From the NCBI GenBank assembly GCA_018127085.1, contig CM030731.1:124001-188000 (forward strand): DNA of 64,000 bases, in the 5' to 3' direction. The notes under the pieces are model-generated. The model searched no databases and was not told where the DNA came from. It saw only the letters and a program-made list of their open reading frames with translations. The translations under genes and the position numbers were made by a program. This document shows positions 46,694-60,513 of this stretch, one piece after another. This DNA is from Pneumocystis sp. 'macacae'. Lineage: Eukaryota > Ascomycota > Pneumocystomycetes > Pneumocystales > Pneumocystaceae. Positions within the stretch are counted from its first letter, which is position 1; each line of letters starts with the position of its first letter.

Positions 46694-49600
46694 ATGTATA
46701 ATTTAATCACTTTAAAAATAAAAAATATTGTTTTAAACAATGAAAACAAAGAAAAAATAAATGTTTCTAATATATCGTTTGATTCAAGTTCTCAATCGAC
46801 ATTTATTTGTACTATAAATGAAACGTCAAGATTTATCTTGATCCATAAAGTAAATGTAAATTTTTTCAAAATTTCAAGTATTTATCTTAACTATATTAAT
46901 AGGACGATGAAAATGTTTCTCTTGTATGTTGTAAAGAGGTGTCTTGTGATTTATCTACCCTATTAGAAACAGAAATATTAGATTTTCAATTTTTGTCTGA
47001 AATACGATCATGTTGTTTAATTATGAAAAATGGAGATATTGTTTTGATACATAATGATAGTTCTATAACTGAAGAACAGGTAGAAATTGTAGGATCGGTA
47101 GATGGAGGTATTGTTGCAGCAAAATGGGCACCTGATGAAACTGTTCTTGCAATATGTACAGGTATTCTATGAATCTTTTATTGAAAACATACTTATAAAT
47201 GTTATTAGGAGAAGCTAAATTTCTATTGATGTCTCAAAATTTTGAAACAATTTCAGAAATTCCTCTTTTAGAATCCGATATTAATATTAGTAATCATGTC
47301 TCAGTTGGATGGGGAAGGGCAGAGACACAGTTTCAAGGAAAAAGATCGAAAATACCTCGTGATCCAACTATTCCTGAGAAAATAGACAAAGGTCTTTTGA
47401 GTGATTATGATGATAAATTAACTAGATTAAGTTGGAGAGAAGATGGCACTTTTGTATCATTGTCTAGAATAGATGCAGAAGCTAGAAGAATAATTCGCGT
47501 ATTTGCTAGAAATGGGATATTGGATAGTGTTAGTCAACCTGTTGATTATTTAGAAAGTCTTTTGGCCTGGAAGCCATCAGGGAGTGTTATTGCATCTATT
47601 CAAAGAAAACCTAAAGAGTTGGATGTCATTTTTTTCGAAAGAAATGGTCTCCGACATGGTGAATTTAGTTTAAAATCATCATTATCAAGTGAAGAATCGA
47701 TTTTGGATATTCAGTGGAATTCTGACTCCAGTTTACTTTCTATTTTAGTTCCAAATAAAATTCAACTTTGGTACATGAGTAATTATCATTGGCATTTAAA
47801 ATACGAAATCAAATTTAAAAGTAGTAAAAATATATTTATTAAATGGCATCCAGAAATTCCTCTAATTCTTTCATTAATTAATGACGGTTTATACTATTTG
47901 GTGTATTTTATGTTTTAATAATTTTTTAAGGGGATCTAGTATTGTATTACTTTACTTGGACAATAATATCGTCTCCTTTAAATCTTTCCTATGACTATGG
48001 AACAGTTGCTGTAATAAATGGAGGTGAATTTAAATTTAAATTTGGCAAATTTAATTTTATTTCAGATAATTTACGATTAACACCATTTAAAATAGCAAAT
48101 GTTCCTCCACCCTTGTCATTTCGTGATATTAAACTTTCTGAAACACCTACATCAATATCTATTAGCAAAGATTCAAACTATATTTTGTCTTTAACTGATA
48201 ATATGATCGAGGTTATTCATTGGCCTTTGAATATAGATTCTTCCGCTTTTCCAGAAATTATTAATAAACTAGAGTATGAACAAATTATATTTAAAAAAAT
48301 TAAGAAATATCTGAAATAAAATATAGCTTAACTGAATTACTTGATAATACATATTATCCGCGGCAAATACTATACTTAGAAGACTGTATATTCTGCATAT
48401 TATTTGATATTTATAACAGATCAGATATCTTTTTTTTTCTTTTTAATTCTTACGGGAAAATTAAATTACTTAATAGCATTAGTTTTGAACCAAAAATTGC
48501 ATTAATTGATTTAGGTGTTTATGAAAAATCTATTGTAGTAGAGTCTATCAAAGGGGAAATTTTCAATTTGTCTTTAGAAAAAGATTATAAAATCAACAAT
48601 ATACTATTATTCTCTTTGCCCTTATTATGTTGTCATATGAAAAGTACATTATGTTTTAAAAATGTATGTAGTTTATATTTTTTTATTTATTTATATTTTA
48701 TAGAAAATTATCTTTTTTTTGAGTGATAATGGTAAACTTTTTGCAAATGATCGATTAATTTCTACAAATTGTACATCATTTATTTGTTCTAAGGAATATT
48801 TGGTTTTTACATCATCAAATTTGGCAAAATTTGTTAAACTAACACCTAATGTTGAAGGTTTTTCTTTATAATTTAAGTTTTATGAAAATTGATTTTTAAA
48901 GATTTTGTTATACCTTCTGATAATGTTACAAATATAGAAGTTCGTTCTATAGAAAAAGGAGCTAAGATTATTTCAATTATACCATCTATTACTGCTTTGA
49001 TTTTTCAGATGCCTAGAGGTAATATTGAGACTATATATCCTCGAATCTTGGTTTTGTCTAAAATATATGAATCAATTAGACTGTAAGTAATTTATATTAC
49101 TTAACATGTCATTCAATTTGTATTATAGAAAAAACTATAGCCATGCATTTTTGTCATGTAGAACACACCGTATAGATACTAATATTCTTTATGATTACAA
49201 TCCTTCACAATTTTTGGATAATGTTCATCTTTTTGTGAATCAACTCGATAATAGTGAATATTTAAATTTATTTTTATCAACTTTAAAGTATTGTATAGTT
49301 TTTATATAATTTTTAATAACTTGATATTAGAGAGGAAGATTTAGTTAAAACATTATATAATTTAGAACTAAAAAAAGAAAGTGATATGACATCCGAGAAA
49401 AAAATATTAAGTCCAAAGTTTTCAAAAGTTAATACAATATGCGATCATATTTTAAAAGTTTTAAAAGTCTGCTTTGATAACAAATACATAGAATCGATAT
49501 TAACTGCATATTTAAGTAAAATTCCAGAAGATTATGATTCAGCATTAAAGTTAATTATTGATCTTAAAAGTATAATTAAAAATTACCATAAAATACTCTT

Positions 49601-51146
49601 TAATTCAAAATAGATACTAATTTAAATGATGCTCAAAAAGCAATTAAATATATTTGTATTTTAGCTGATGTTAATATGCTATATGATCATGCATTAAGTT
49701 TATATGATTTACAGCTTGCTTTACATATAGCACAAAATTCACAAAAAGTTGTACTTATATTTTTTATAATTTTTTTTAACAAAATAAATAGGATCCTAAA
49801 GAATATCTTCCATTTCTCCAGGATCTTCAGAAACAAACAGTCAATCGTAGATATTTTATTATCGATGATTATTTAAAAAAGTATGAAAAAGCATTAGCAC
49901 ATTTGATTAAATTAGGTAATGATGTATTTGATGAAGTATGTAATTATGTTGTCCTTCATAGTCTTTATAGGGAAGCTATGAAAGCATTCAAAAATGATCC
50001 TGTTAGGTATAATGTAAGTTTTTATATTTGATTTTATTAAATAATTAAACTTTTAGAAAATATTGGAACTTTATGCTGCATATCATGAAAAAAATAATCA
50101 TTTTAAAGAATCTGCGTTAGGTATTGGTGACTTATAAATATAAAAAAATTAATTGAATATTAGCTTATGAAATTTTAAATAATTATGAATATGCTATTAT
50201 TATGTATAAAAAAGCCGGATTGTGGAGAAAAGCATTAACTCTTGCAATGAAATTTAAAATTTCTAATGATGATATGAATAAATTAGCAGAATCATTAAGC
50301 AGTATAATGCAAGATAAGAGAAAGTTTTGTGATGCTGCTGATATTGAAATCTATTATTTAAAAAATCTAAAAGAAGGATTACGTTTATTATGCAAAAATT
50401 TTGATTATAATAAAGCATATGAATTGGTAAGAGTATTTTTATTGTTAACAAGCTAAATATAAATAGGCACAATATTACAATTCTACTGAATTAATACAAG
50501 ATACTATTGTTCCTGGTCTTTTAGAGGGTTTTTTTGAACTTACTGAGTTATTTTCTGAGCTTTCTTCCCAATTAAAAATACAAATAGAACGAGTTAGAGT
50601 TATTAGAAAAAAAAGAGAACAAAATCCTCGTAAGTTTTAGATATAAAATATATTTAATTAAGAATATTAGAAACATATTTTGGATTAAAGAATAATGAAG
50701 ATATTCCGGATGATGTATCGTTAGCTGACACCAATACATCTATATCTTCATCTATTTTTACTCAATATTCTAAATATACAACTACTATAAATACTAGTGG
50801 AAAAAAAGACAAGGTTTACAGACAAGAAGAGAGAAAAAAAGCACGCAAACAAAAAGGAAGTATATGGGAAGAAGAATATCTATTAAATAGTATAACTCGC
50901 TTAATTGGTAGACTTGAAGATGCTAGACAGGACGCAGAAAAAACTATTCAAGGTCTTTTATTAGAAAGATTAAGTGAAAAAGCTAGTTTGCTTCAAAAAC
51001 AAATGACTTGTTTAGTAGAAGACGTAAAGGAATGTCTTGAAGAAATGTTTTCTCACACAATAGAAAACTCTTCAGGGAATATACAAAATAATATTAGAAT
51101 TCCTCCTATAATACGACCCATAAATGAATTAAAAATTTTAGTTTAA
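46694..51146 (+). CDS. IKI3: Elp1/Iki3 Elongator subunit
   Basis: A long multi-exon gene, roughly 1,200-1,300 residues. Start MYNLITLKIKNIVLNNEN. Elp1 hallmarks include VDGGIVAAKWAPDE, VSVGWGRAETQFQGKRSKI, KLTRLSWREDGTFVSLS, SVIASIQRKPKELDVIFFE-type sequence (ASIQRKPKELDVIFFERNG) and SILDIQWNSDSS. The C-terminal helical half has ALSLYDLQLALHIAQ, YKKAGLWRKALTLAMK and a Lys/Arg-rich region (RQEERKKARKQKGS) ending INELKILV. Elp1 scaffolds Elongator, which modifies wobble uridines, the same tRNAs used by NCS2 here. Confidence 0.88.
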
Positions 51147-51211
51147 ATTATAAATTAAATTATTTTTTATAAAAATAAAGAAAATATATTTTAAAGCAAA
51201 TAATCTATATG

Positions 51212-52414
51212 TTATTTTGCATTGTTGCAAACCGGATACCCATTAGAATCTATTAAACTTTCGAAGGTCTGTATAGGACCATCGCCAATTTCTGTTAGAA
51301 TTATTTTGTTTATTTTTTTACAAATTAAAGAAAAATAGCTACTAGGAATCTCAAGTTTAGCACCCTTATATTGATATAACCAACCATCAACCTCATGCAA
51401 GTAATCATGTAACGTCCCAAGTAACAGATCTTCATCTGTTTTAAGAAAGTAAATAACTGCATTAGGCCCTGCATCAAATGTATAGGCAACTATTGTTCTT
51501 TTTGCAAGACGATTTATCTCATGTATTAATTGAATTATGGCAACTGAAACGTCATTCAAGTAAAAGATAGGAGGAAAAGTATCAAAACATGTTGCATGAA
51601 ATTGATTCGAGTCTTTCATAGTTAAATAAGCAAATTTCTCAAAATCCTTATGTTTAATTGCTTCTTTCATTTTATCTATATATGATTCTACATGTTTAAT
51701 TCGATGTTGGAATAAATCAGAAGTTAAGACAGTGGTTTTCATTCCTTCTGTTGAAGAAATTTTTTTCTTTACTGACGAAACTACAAAGATAAGAACACGG
51801 AGATCTTCCCAGTGCGTTTTAGGTGCTACTTGTTGTGAAAACGAATCCGAGCCATCCGCCATAACTCCTTTATTCCACAAAACAAATCCTCCCATTAAAG
51901 ACCTACATGCTGACCCTGATCCCTGACGAGCGATACGAGAAAGTTCTTCAGGAGATTGATCAAGTTCAAATAATTGTGCGACTGCTTTAACAAGGGCTGC
52001 ATATCCTGAAGCAGAAGATGCCAAGCCTGCTGCTGTAGGAACGCTATTTTCAGAAACAATATGAATACACTGCTGACTAAGTTTCTCAAGTGTTTCGTTT
52101 TCACATTCTTTTAAATGTCTTAAAGAACGAAGAATTAAGAGACATTTTTTTATTTTATGATTTTTGGATTCATCTTCAATCCCATTCAACCAAAAACGGT
52201 CGCGTGTAAAGGATTTAGAGCATGCTACTGTCGTCCAAGTATATATTTTTGATAAAGATAATGTAATAGACAAAGAAGAATTTGTTGGGAGATTCAAATT
52301 TGAATCTTTTTTTCCCCAGTATTTAATTACCTATTATGTTACTTTTCGATCAGAAAAAAAAACATATTTTACTGCAATATTAACAGGTGCTTTAGAAGAG
52401 CTTTTATGTATCAT
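51212..52414 (-). CDS. MVD1: Mevalonate diphosphate decarboxylase
   Basis: Two exons. Exon 1 gives MIHKSSSKAPVNIA, and a 42-nt intron leads to VIKYWGKKDSNLNLPTNSS, the conserved N-terminal motif. ATP and substrate binding segments NSVPTAAGLASSASGYAA and RQGSGSACRSLMGGFV follow, then DSNQFHATCFDTFPP and YTFDAGPNAVIY. It converts mevalonate diphosphate to isopentenyl diphosphate in the isoprenoid/sterol pathway. The start is 58 bases from the divergent HCCS start. Confidence 0.92.
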
Positions 52415-52472
52415 ACTCTATTTCTTTTCTTTTATTTTTAAATTTTAGAAAAATTTTGTCGTAAAATTCACC

Positions 52473-53251
52473 ATGCTCGAAAACCAGTTACCTTGTAAAA
52501 AGGCGGATTTTGAGGAAAAAAGAAAAATTTCATCCATTTCATTGGATTCTATTGATCCTTCATGCAAAAAAGATACTGTAATTGAAAAAAAAGAAAGCTC
52601 AAACTCTTCAAAACAATCGAGTTGTAGTAAAGATCAAGTTGAAAACTTATCTACTCGAAGAGAACGATCATCTATCCCTAAAGCACATGGTAAAGACGGT
52701 GAGCATTGGATTTACCCCTCGGAACGTATGTTTTTCCAAGCAATGCGTCGAAAGAACTGGAATCCACAAGCAGAGCAGATGCAATTTATTGTTCCCATCC
52801 ATAATGCAGTTAATGAACGTGTTTGGCATGAAATTTTGAAATGGGAGAGTGGTTGGGGCAGTGAGTCGTGTGTTCTTTATGTATTAGAATTGATAAATAT
52901 TGATTTCTATAGTTGTGGTGGCCCTAAACTTATCCAATTTGAAGGAAAGTCGTCTCAACTAAGTCCTAAAGCAAGATGGCTTGGGTTTTGGGGGTAAAGT
53001 ACTCCTCACACGCAGTTAATGCAGTAGTTAATAAAATTTATAACAGATATAAACCGCCTTTTGATCGACATGATTGGAAAATTGATCGATGTGGTAAAGA
53101 AATTGATTATATTATTGATTTTTATTCTGGAAAAGAAAAAGATGATATGTTGTCATTTTACTTAGATGTACGACCAAAATTTAATATAAATGGTGCTTGG
53201 ATGAGGTTATCCAGAGGCTTTCGTGATCTTTTTTTTAAAGAAAAAAGTTAA
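52473..53251 (+). CDS. Holocytochrome-c synthase (cytochrome heme lyase)
   Basis: Three exons. A polar N-terminus ([18 protein letters not shown]) has only one Cys and no clear CPV heme-regulatory motif. The HCCS core follows: [52 protein letters not shown] with the heme-ligating His region, then [40 protein letters not shown] and FYLDVRPKF. It attaches heme to cytochrome c or c1 in the intermembrane space. Whether it is the Cyc3 or Cyt2 type is not decided. Confidence 0.85.
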
Positions 53252-53304
53252 TATATAAATATCCTAATTTAAAAAGACATATTCATAGAATATGTTCATC
53301 GATG

Positions 53305-55563
53305 TTAGTCATTTGACAAATTGAAATCAATTAGTGTTTGACATTTTAATGCTGTGGAAGGCTGAAGATGCATTCCAGAAAGATAAGGACCAAATTTTGA
53401 AATAATATTTAATATACCAAATTCTAAAGTTCTCAAAAGCGCAACAGGCTCTTCAAAAGTATAGTCATTGTTATCTGAAAAGTACACTGTATCTGGAAAG
53501 TGAGTTTGTGGCAATTTAATAAATTGTTTCAAATCTTCAAGAGCTACATGTAAACATTCTAAAATTAATGCTACTTCGCGCTGAACCATTCCGAACAAAT
53601 CTTGATCAGTGGAACGTGCGACAAGTTGACATAAATCTAAAAAAATAAAATTCATCTGGATATAAAACTAGAATTGATTTACCAAATATAGCTAAAATTA
53701 ATAAACGAGTATTTGGGAATAAAATCTGATACTTTCTTCGCAAAGTTTGTCTAAATGGTATCCCAAACCATGATTTATAGAACAATCTTAAATACAATGT
53801 TGTAAAATTTTTAAATTGAAGTTTGCAAGTATTTTTATTATCATTCTCCTTTGGGCCTTTACTAGACTGTAGCAGAAATTCCTCTGTATAATTTTGATGT
53901 TTTAGGTTATCTACATGAACTCGTTTCCGAATCTGTCCGTCTAAAAAGATATTTTGATTTTTAATTGTTAACGAAGGTATTGAGTTTGTATTTTTTGGTT
54001 CAATATTAGAATTTAATTGGTTATAAAACTGATATGTGAGTTCTGAATTTTTTTGTTTCGAAAATAGAGCTTAATGATGTTAAAAAAGTAACCAAAAATA
54101 TTTTAAAAATAATTACTTTTGTTTTCTGAAAACTTGTATCTTTTTTGAAGAGCTCGAGGAATATCACTGATAACTTTAAGACATATTTCTATAATTTGCT
54201 GCCACATAGCAGGGTTTCGATCAATATCATTAAAAATATGTTCACATCGATGAAAATCATGATGTAATATATAATAAAGTTCTTCAAATGCCATCATCTA
54301 AAACATTTAGTGCAATTTGGAAATATTATGTTTGCATCAAACTCGAGTTAACGGTTTAAATTCTGCTATTAATCCAGTTAAAAGAGTTCCATTAGGATCA
54401 GGTGACCGTTCACTTGCTAATTTTCCATAAGACATAGGTCCCTAGAGGCATTAAAATATATTGAAGAGAGTAGAATGTATTTACATGAGATAAATATATC
54501 CTAAATAAAGAATGAACAGAATTCCAAAGTAAAAGCATAATAAAAGCATTAAACGTAGAAAAGAGAAAAAGTTTTATAGAAAACGGCCAATAAGGGGGTA
54601 ATGTTTTATTCAATCTTTGACCTAATTAATATTTTTTAATAATAAATGATTCATTTACCTATATAATAATAGTCGAAAGATTTGCAAAGTAAAAGACCAT
54701 ATATTCTGTCTTAAAAGTATATATAAAAATGGATGAAAAAGCGAAAAGATTAAAGAATTTAGTCCAGAATAAATTATAATTTTAATTAATTCAGATTTTA
54801 CACGAATAGGAAGAATTTGCTATAAACATCTTTATATATTATAAAAGTATTTTGGAAGTTACTTACAATACATATGGAAAACTCTATCCTATCCCAATCA
54901 TTCAAGTTGTGGATTATAGATGTCAAGACCGCTAAAGATAAACCATGAAAAACAAAATATATTGTTTTTTCGTTTAGTTGAAAATATGTATAAACTCTAA
55001 AATGTTTAATTAAATTTTAAAATAGAAAAGGACACATAGTAACTCGTTAGAAACAATAAAATGGTTAAAAGATGCTGCATTCTTTGTATTCATATTTATC
55101 ATAATTATAAATAAAGATGAAATAAGATAGATAAATATTAATCTTAATGCTTTAAATGAAAACAATCTAAAATAGAGTTCCGAAATAAACGATGATCTTG
55201 TATGATAATCAACTTAAAAGTATTAAAATTGTCATATTATTTTTAAAATATTTTACCATGAAGATTGATTTTTTTTAAAACAAAAAGTGGAAATACTGAA
55301 AATAAAAAAATAAATGCCCTGAAACCAACGTATATCCAAGAAATTGGTCTTAAAATTTCTACTTCATTGTTAAAAATGTTATATTTAAACTATAACTTAC
55401 TAAATGTATTATCAATAATTATTGAAATAATGTAAGATATTATATAAGTTATAAAAACTGCCTGAACAAAGCGCCGCTGAAGAATGCTAGAAGCAATAAC
55501 ATGGTAATCAATAAGTGTAGATCGTGATGGCATTTTGGAAAACGTGTCTTTGATTGAAACCAT
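53305..55563 (-). CDS. Ndc1/Cut11-like nuclear pore membrane protein
   Basis: About eight exons. The start MVSIKDTFSKMPSRSTLID leads into DYHVIASSILQRRFVQAVF and several hydrophobic segments (FITYIISYIISIIID). The middle has YLRLFYKSWFGIPFRQTLR. The C-terminal domain has DLCQLVARSTDQDLFG and MVQREVALILECLHVALE, as in fungal Ndc1. Ndc1 anchors the pore complex and spindle pole body in the nuclear envelope. Identification rests on layout and the C-terminal motif; a polytopic protein of another family is possible. Confidence 0.6.
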
Positions 55564-55616
55564 GAATATTGGAAAATACAGAATTTAAGAAATCGATATG
55601 AATTTAAAACATTAAA

Positions 55617-57088
55617 TTATAAATTTATATTATAAATATACATTTGAAGCGTTCTTATAACATTTAGAATGTATTCTTCTGTATTTTCATCCTTTGTGTA
55701 TCCTTGATCTAGTAACAATTCAAAATCAGGGGCGTAAAACTCAAAAAAATCATGTTCAGGAATATCATTTGGTATATTGATGCCTAAGATAACACTAGTA
55801 AGAAATGCATAGCATCTAGAAACAACTGCATTTTCATATCCTCCTATTTCTTATTAATTTTATGTTTTTTTCTTTATTTTAAAAAAAGAATAAATAACCT
55901 CCGCCGAATATCAAAAGCTTTTTTTTCCATTTTAATATCTTTTCTAAGCAAGACGCATAACTTTTAGGTGTCAAATTCCATTCTTTATAAGTATCTTTAA
56001 AAAGTCCTAGTTATATTAAAAAAATATTTAAATTCTAAAATTACCATCACATCCACATTGAACAACAATAACATCGGGTTTAAAATTTATAAAAGCAGGC
56101 TGGATAATATTATCAAATAAAAGGATAAAATTTTCGTCTGTCAATCCTTTTTTTAAAGGAATATTTAGTGCATAATATTTTCCTTTTCCTTTACCAAGTA
56201 AATCAAATGATCCTGTGCCTTTAAAACTTAGTGTAAAATTTTACAATCAGTTAACTTACCTGGGAAAAATCCTGGATCATATCGATGTAATGATAGTGTA
56301 AGAACATTTTCAGAATGTAAAAATGCAGATTCAACACCTATAGTTTTTATAAGAAAATGTTATCAAAAAAAATATTACCATCAGCAGCATGTAAATCAAA
56401 ATCTAAATACATAATTCGCTGATAATATTTTCTCAATTCAGTTATAGCAAGTACTATATCATTAACATAACAAAACCCTGCCCTAGGATACATTAACAGG
56501 AATATATATGTATATTTCTTACGCTTTATTCCTTCTTGCATGATGTCTCCCACCATCCCAATGAATGAATGCATCAAAATTTTCCTTTGCTAATAATTTT
56601 GCTGATTCTTCTGAAGCACCTGCTAAAAATTGAATATATTCAGATAGCTCTGGAAAGATAGGACAATCCTATTCAAATTAGAAAACAAAAACTAAATAGA
56701 CGAATAAACATAATCAAGCCCAAAAACTGAGTCCATTCTTTCCGATTGATATTTATCACTTTGACCATGTTCTTTAATATCATTTTTGTTCACTTGGTCT
56801 TTTAGAAGATAAGATACATATTCATCACTATGAACTCTACATAGTGAAACAAAATCCGCTTTTTTCGGAGGTATTATTCTTTTTTTATAAATATTTATTG
56901 AATTTTCGTATTAATCTTACATAAGTTTATCAAATAATCCATAAGCTTTTACAAGACTATGGATAAAAGAGGAACGGCCTAGATTAGAAGGCAGTTTATT
57001 GCACTTTTTTGTTAGTTAAAATTAAATAGTAAAAAGTACTCACAAGCTGTTCGTAATGCTCACTGTATGTATATCCGACTCTTCTCAT
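55617..57088 (-). CDS. Class I histone deacetylase, Hos1/HDAC8-like
   Basis: About eight exons. [15 protein letters not shown] and [18 protein letters not shown] open the domain. The catalytic pocket includes [20 protein letters not shown] with the His pair, [11 protein letters not shown] with the zinc Asp and His, [10 protein letters not shown] with the third Asp, and [18 protein letters not shown] with the active-site Tyr. The end [19 protein letters not shown] resembles Hos1/HDAC8. The usual HHGDG reads HAADG here, see findings. It removes acetyl groups from histones. NDC1 lies 54 bases downstream on the same strand. Confidence 0.82.
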
Positions 57089-57442
57089 GTATAAAATCGT
57101 TAATTCTCTAGGTTTAAAGTATAGTATTAAAAATATTCTTTCATAAAAATAAAATTATATAAAAAACATTATTTTTTAATAAAAAAAATAAACTAATTCT
57201 TAATTCTTCCATTAGCACTAAGATAGTTAAAAATTGAACAAATCTTGAAGATTTAAATTATAGAACTTAATTTCTAAAAATATTAAAGTACAATAAAAAT
57301 AAAAAAAAAAATCTGAAAATTATATTCTTTTATAGTTGAGTTTTTTATAATCTTTATAAAGTTAATGATTTGTCATCGATAACATCTCGATTTCAAAAAA
57401 AAATCAAAAAAATAAAGAATCGTTAATACTCATATCATATTT
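57089..57442. other. AT-rich spacer, no feature seen
   Basis: About 350 AT-rich bases between the HDAC start and the MZT1 start (divergent). Nothing recognised beyond A/T runs. Confidence 0.4.
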
Positions 57443-57723
57443 ATGTCTCTGTCAGAAAAAGAATCAGCAAAGGAGACAATTGATAGTAAAATACTTATTT
57501 TTTATTATATTTAATTAAAATTAATTAAAAAATTAGTTTTGCACGAAATTTCACTTTTATTAAATACTGGTTTAGACAAAAATACACTTTCTTTATGTGT
57601 TAGTCTTTGTGAAAATGGTGTTAACCCAGAGTCGCTAGCTGTAAAAATTATTAAAATAATATTTGCTATATTTAACTGTTTTAGAACGTTATAAAGGAAC
57701 TTAAAAGACATAAACTTGAATAA
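57443..57723 (+). CDS. MZT1/MOZART1 gamma-tubulin complex microprotein
   Basis: Three exons encode about 61 residues. [14 protein letters not shown] joins through an intron to [14 protein letters not shown], then [19 protein letters not shown], and a last exon [12 protein letters not shown]. This is the MOZART1 motif in full. The protein recruits and activates the gamma-tubulin ring complex at spindle pole bodies. An antisense open frame (57511-57711) is longer and could mislead a gene finder; the plus-strand reading is the real gene. Confidence 0.9.
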
Positions 57724-57811
57724 TAGTAAATATACATAACAGTTATATTAAATTTTAAATAGTCATTAATTAAAAAGATCGTTTCTTATACAATATTAAA
57801 GTACTTAAATT

Positions 57812-60513
57812 TTAAAAGCCTGCTTTACGTTTGCTTTTAACATTTTTGACTGGTTGAGATAAAAACTTTTGATCATTTATGTTGTTTGTTATTTGAGAAG
57901 GTTTCTCTGTAACCAAGGGAGGTTTTGATGTAAGTTTTGGGGGCGCAGAAGAGCTTTGTTCATAAAATGGTGCCATATTATCGAATGTTTTATCGATTGT
58001 TTGAAATTCGTATAAATCAGGGTTGACACCAACTTCCCATTCATTAAGAAGAGAATGTATATCCTTTAATTCTAGAATATTCTGGTCTATTTCAGAAGAA
58101 TTATTGAGCAAGAAAATATTTAGTGAATCTTTTTTTAATTCTACAAGTGATTTTGGTGGTTCTAGTCCTATAGATGATATACCAAGTTCTATTGAGATAT
58201 CTTTGAAAATTTTGGATACATATTCTTCGTCATATTTGGAAAAATTGTTTGAATCTTTTATGTTTAACCAATGTTTTATTAATGCATCATATATATTTTC
58301 GAAATTCCAATTATCTGATTCAAAAGAAAAATCGATAAATCCTAATAGTTTTTGTGATTTGGGGACAAGAGAGTATATTTTCCACCCTTTTTTTATGTAA
58401 GTTTGAAACATTTTTTTTAAATCCGAAAAAATTTCATCAAAACTAGCTTTTTCAGATGGTATATAAATATCTCTCCTAAATATATTAAATTAGAAAAATA
58501 AGAATTAGCGTATACAAAGTAAGTATTCCATAATTCTCTATTATTTTATTTGTTTCTTTAGTTTGATTTTCTGAAAAAAATTTTCTAAAAGTAAAGTCAC
58601 TTATATTAATAATTTCATTATATAATTTTGAAAAATCGATTAACCTGGAATCATTATCGCAAAATGTATTTTTTTCAATTTTTTTTTTTATATCATCATC
58701 GCTTTCTGAAGAGTCATTAATATATTTATAACTTTTTTTAATAATGGGAAGTGAAGATATATAATCATGGAAAGTATACTCAGTATCGTGATCTGCATAG
58801 TAATATATCTGTGATACAATGTTTTTTCCTGATCCTAAAGAATAAAGTTTTATAAATCGAGAATCGTCTTTCAATACATTATTATTTTCAAATTTATTAC
58901 TAGACTCGCTTAAAGAGCAGATAAAAGACGTTATAGATGTATTTTGAGAATTTGGTAGTTCATAAGGGAAAACTGATGAAATAGGAAGATTGTCTTTTAA
59001 TGAAAATTGATAACATGATTTGATTGGATTTATATTAGAGTAAAGAATTAAATTAAAACCTAACTTTAAGATTAAAATTCTAGTATAAAGTATTATAAAG
59101 CATACTTCCGGAATATTCATCTATAATAAATTTTAATGATGGATCATAACTACGATAATGTTTCCATGATAGCAATGGTTTTCCAGGTTGTCGTTCATCT
59201 AACCAACATATTTCCGAAGTAGAAAGAATAAAAAAATCATTTAAATTCTGTGATGTTTTCCAAAAGTCAAGAATACTATTTGAATTTGATAGAGAATATA
59301 GTAAATGTTGTTTTGAAGGTTCCTAGTGATATATAAAAAATATCTAGATTAAATGACAGCTTACTCTAAGGTCAAATAGGCCAGTGTTATGGCGTCCTGA
59401 GACAATTAAAGACTTAGGAGAAGATCCCCAATCTATTTTCCACCAGCCATCATTTTGTTTAATATCTTCCAAAATATTTGATGACGATTTTTCAATTATT
59501 CTATATCTCCCTTCAATATTCCAAAGGCTCCAGTTCCCTTTTCTATTAATCACTACTAGCTGGGTTTTATTAGAAAAATCAAAAATAATGTCAGAATGTT
59601 CAGAATTTTCTGTATCACAATTTTCTATCATCACTAAAGGAATAGCACTAATAGAAGTATTTTTTAAAGAATTGTATTCTAAAGGTTGATGAACTAATTT
59701 AATTAGGGCACTAAATGTATGATTTCTAAGTAGTATATATTCTAAGGATTAGTTTAATAATAATGTTGAGTTCTTACTTCCATTATAAATAGAATTACCA
59801 GATATTTGTCTAATAGGTGTTTTTGAAGAAAATATCGACTTTGTAACTTCTGAGACTCTTGGAATTCTTAGTTTTTTTTGTGCATTATTGTTAGAATAAA
59901 GTGTTGTATTATAATTTTTCATAGTTGCCAATGCTATAAAATATATTAGTAATTTTGATATTTTCAAACAAAAAGTAAACATATTTCTGTAAAATTGTCT
60001 CCAGAAACAAAACAAAGCATTTTAGGAGATAAATTTCTATTTTTTGGGTCCCAAACTTGACATTCTGTAAGAAAATTTCCACGAAGAGGATCATGGATAT
60101 TATATGCTGATATGATATCCATAGATTCTTTAATATATGATCTTAATAGATTCCTCGGAACCCATATATCTGAATGGTTTGTTTTCAAATATTTTTCCTT
60201 AATATTTTAGTCTTAATTCTTATTGCTATATAAATATATTCACCTGTAAAGTTCTTGATGGAAAATTTGAAAATTCATCAGGAAAAGATGGCGATTCATT
60301 ATATTCTAAAACATTATCGCCTAACCCTTTTAACAGAATACCTAGTATCTAGTTAAGTTTTGTAAAAACATGATTTAAATGTTTAAAACCTTTATGGTTC
60401 TTGGCAAATATCCATTTTGAATTCTGGTCTTTAGGAGAATATAGTGCTGCACCAGAACTTCCGTAAGAAAGACAAATATGTGTTTCTGAGGTGCTTAATG
60501 GCCAACTAGACAT
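57812..60513 (-). CDS. Rrn6/TAF1C-like RNA polymerase I factor
   Basis: About eight exons, roughly 780 residues. The start MSSWPLSTSETHICLSYGSS is followed by AALYSPKDQNSKWIFAKN and, after an intron, GLGDNVLEYNES. The middle has DGWWKIDWGSSPKSLIVSG, then RHNTGLFDLR, the propeller repeat typical of Rrn6/TAF1C. The C-terminus is basic and ends VKSKRKAGF, as in fungal Rrn6. It would be part of the core factor recruiting Pol I to rDNA promoters. Sequence is divergent, so confidence is moderate. Confidence 0.62.

Noticed and set aside
57511..57711. Minus-strand frame of 66 codons
   Set aside because: Antisense to MZT1, whose plus-strand exons match the family exactly.
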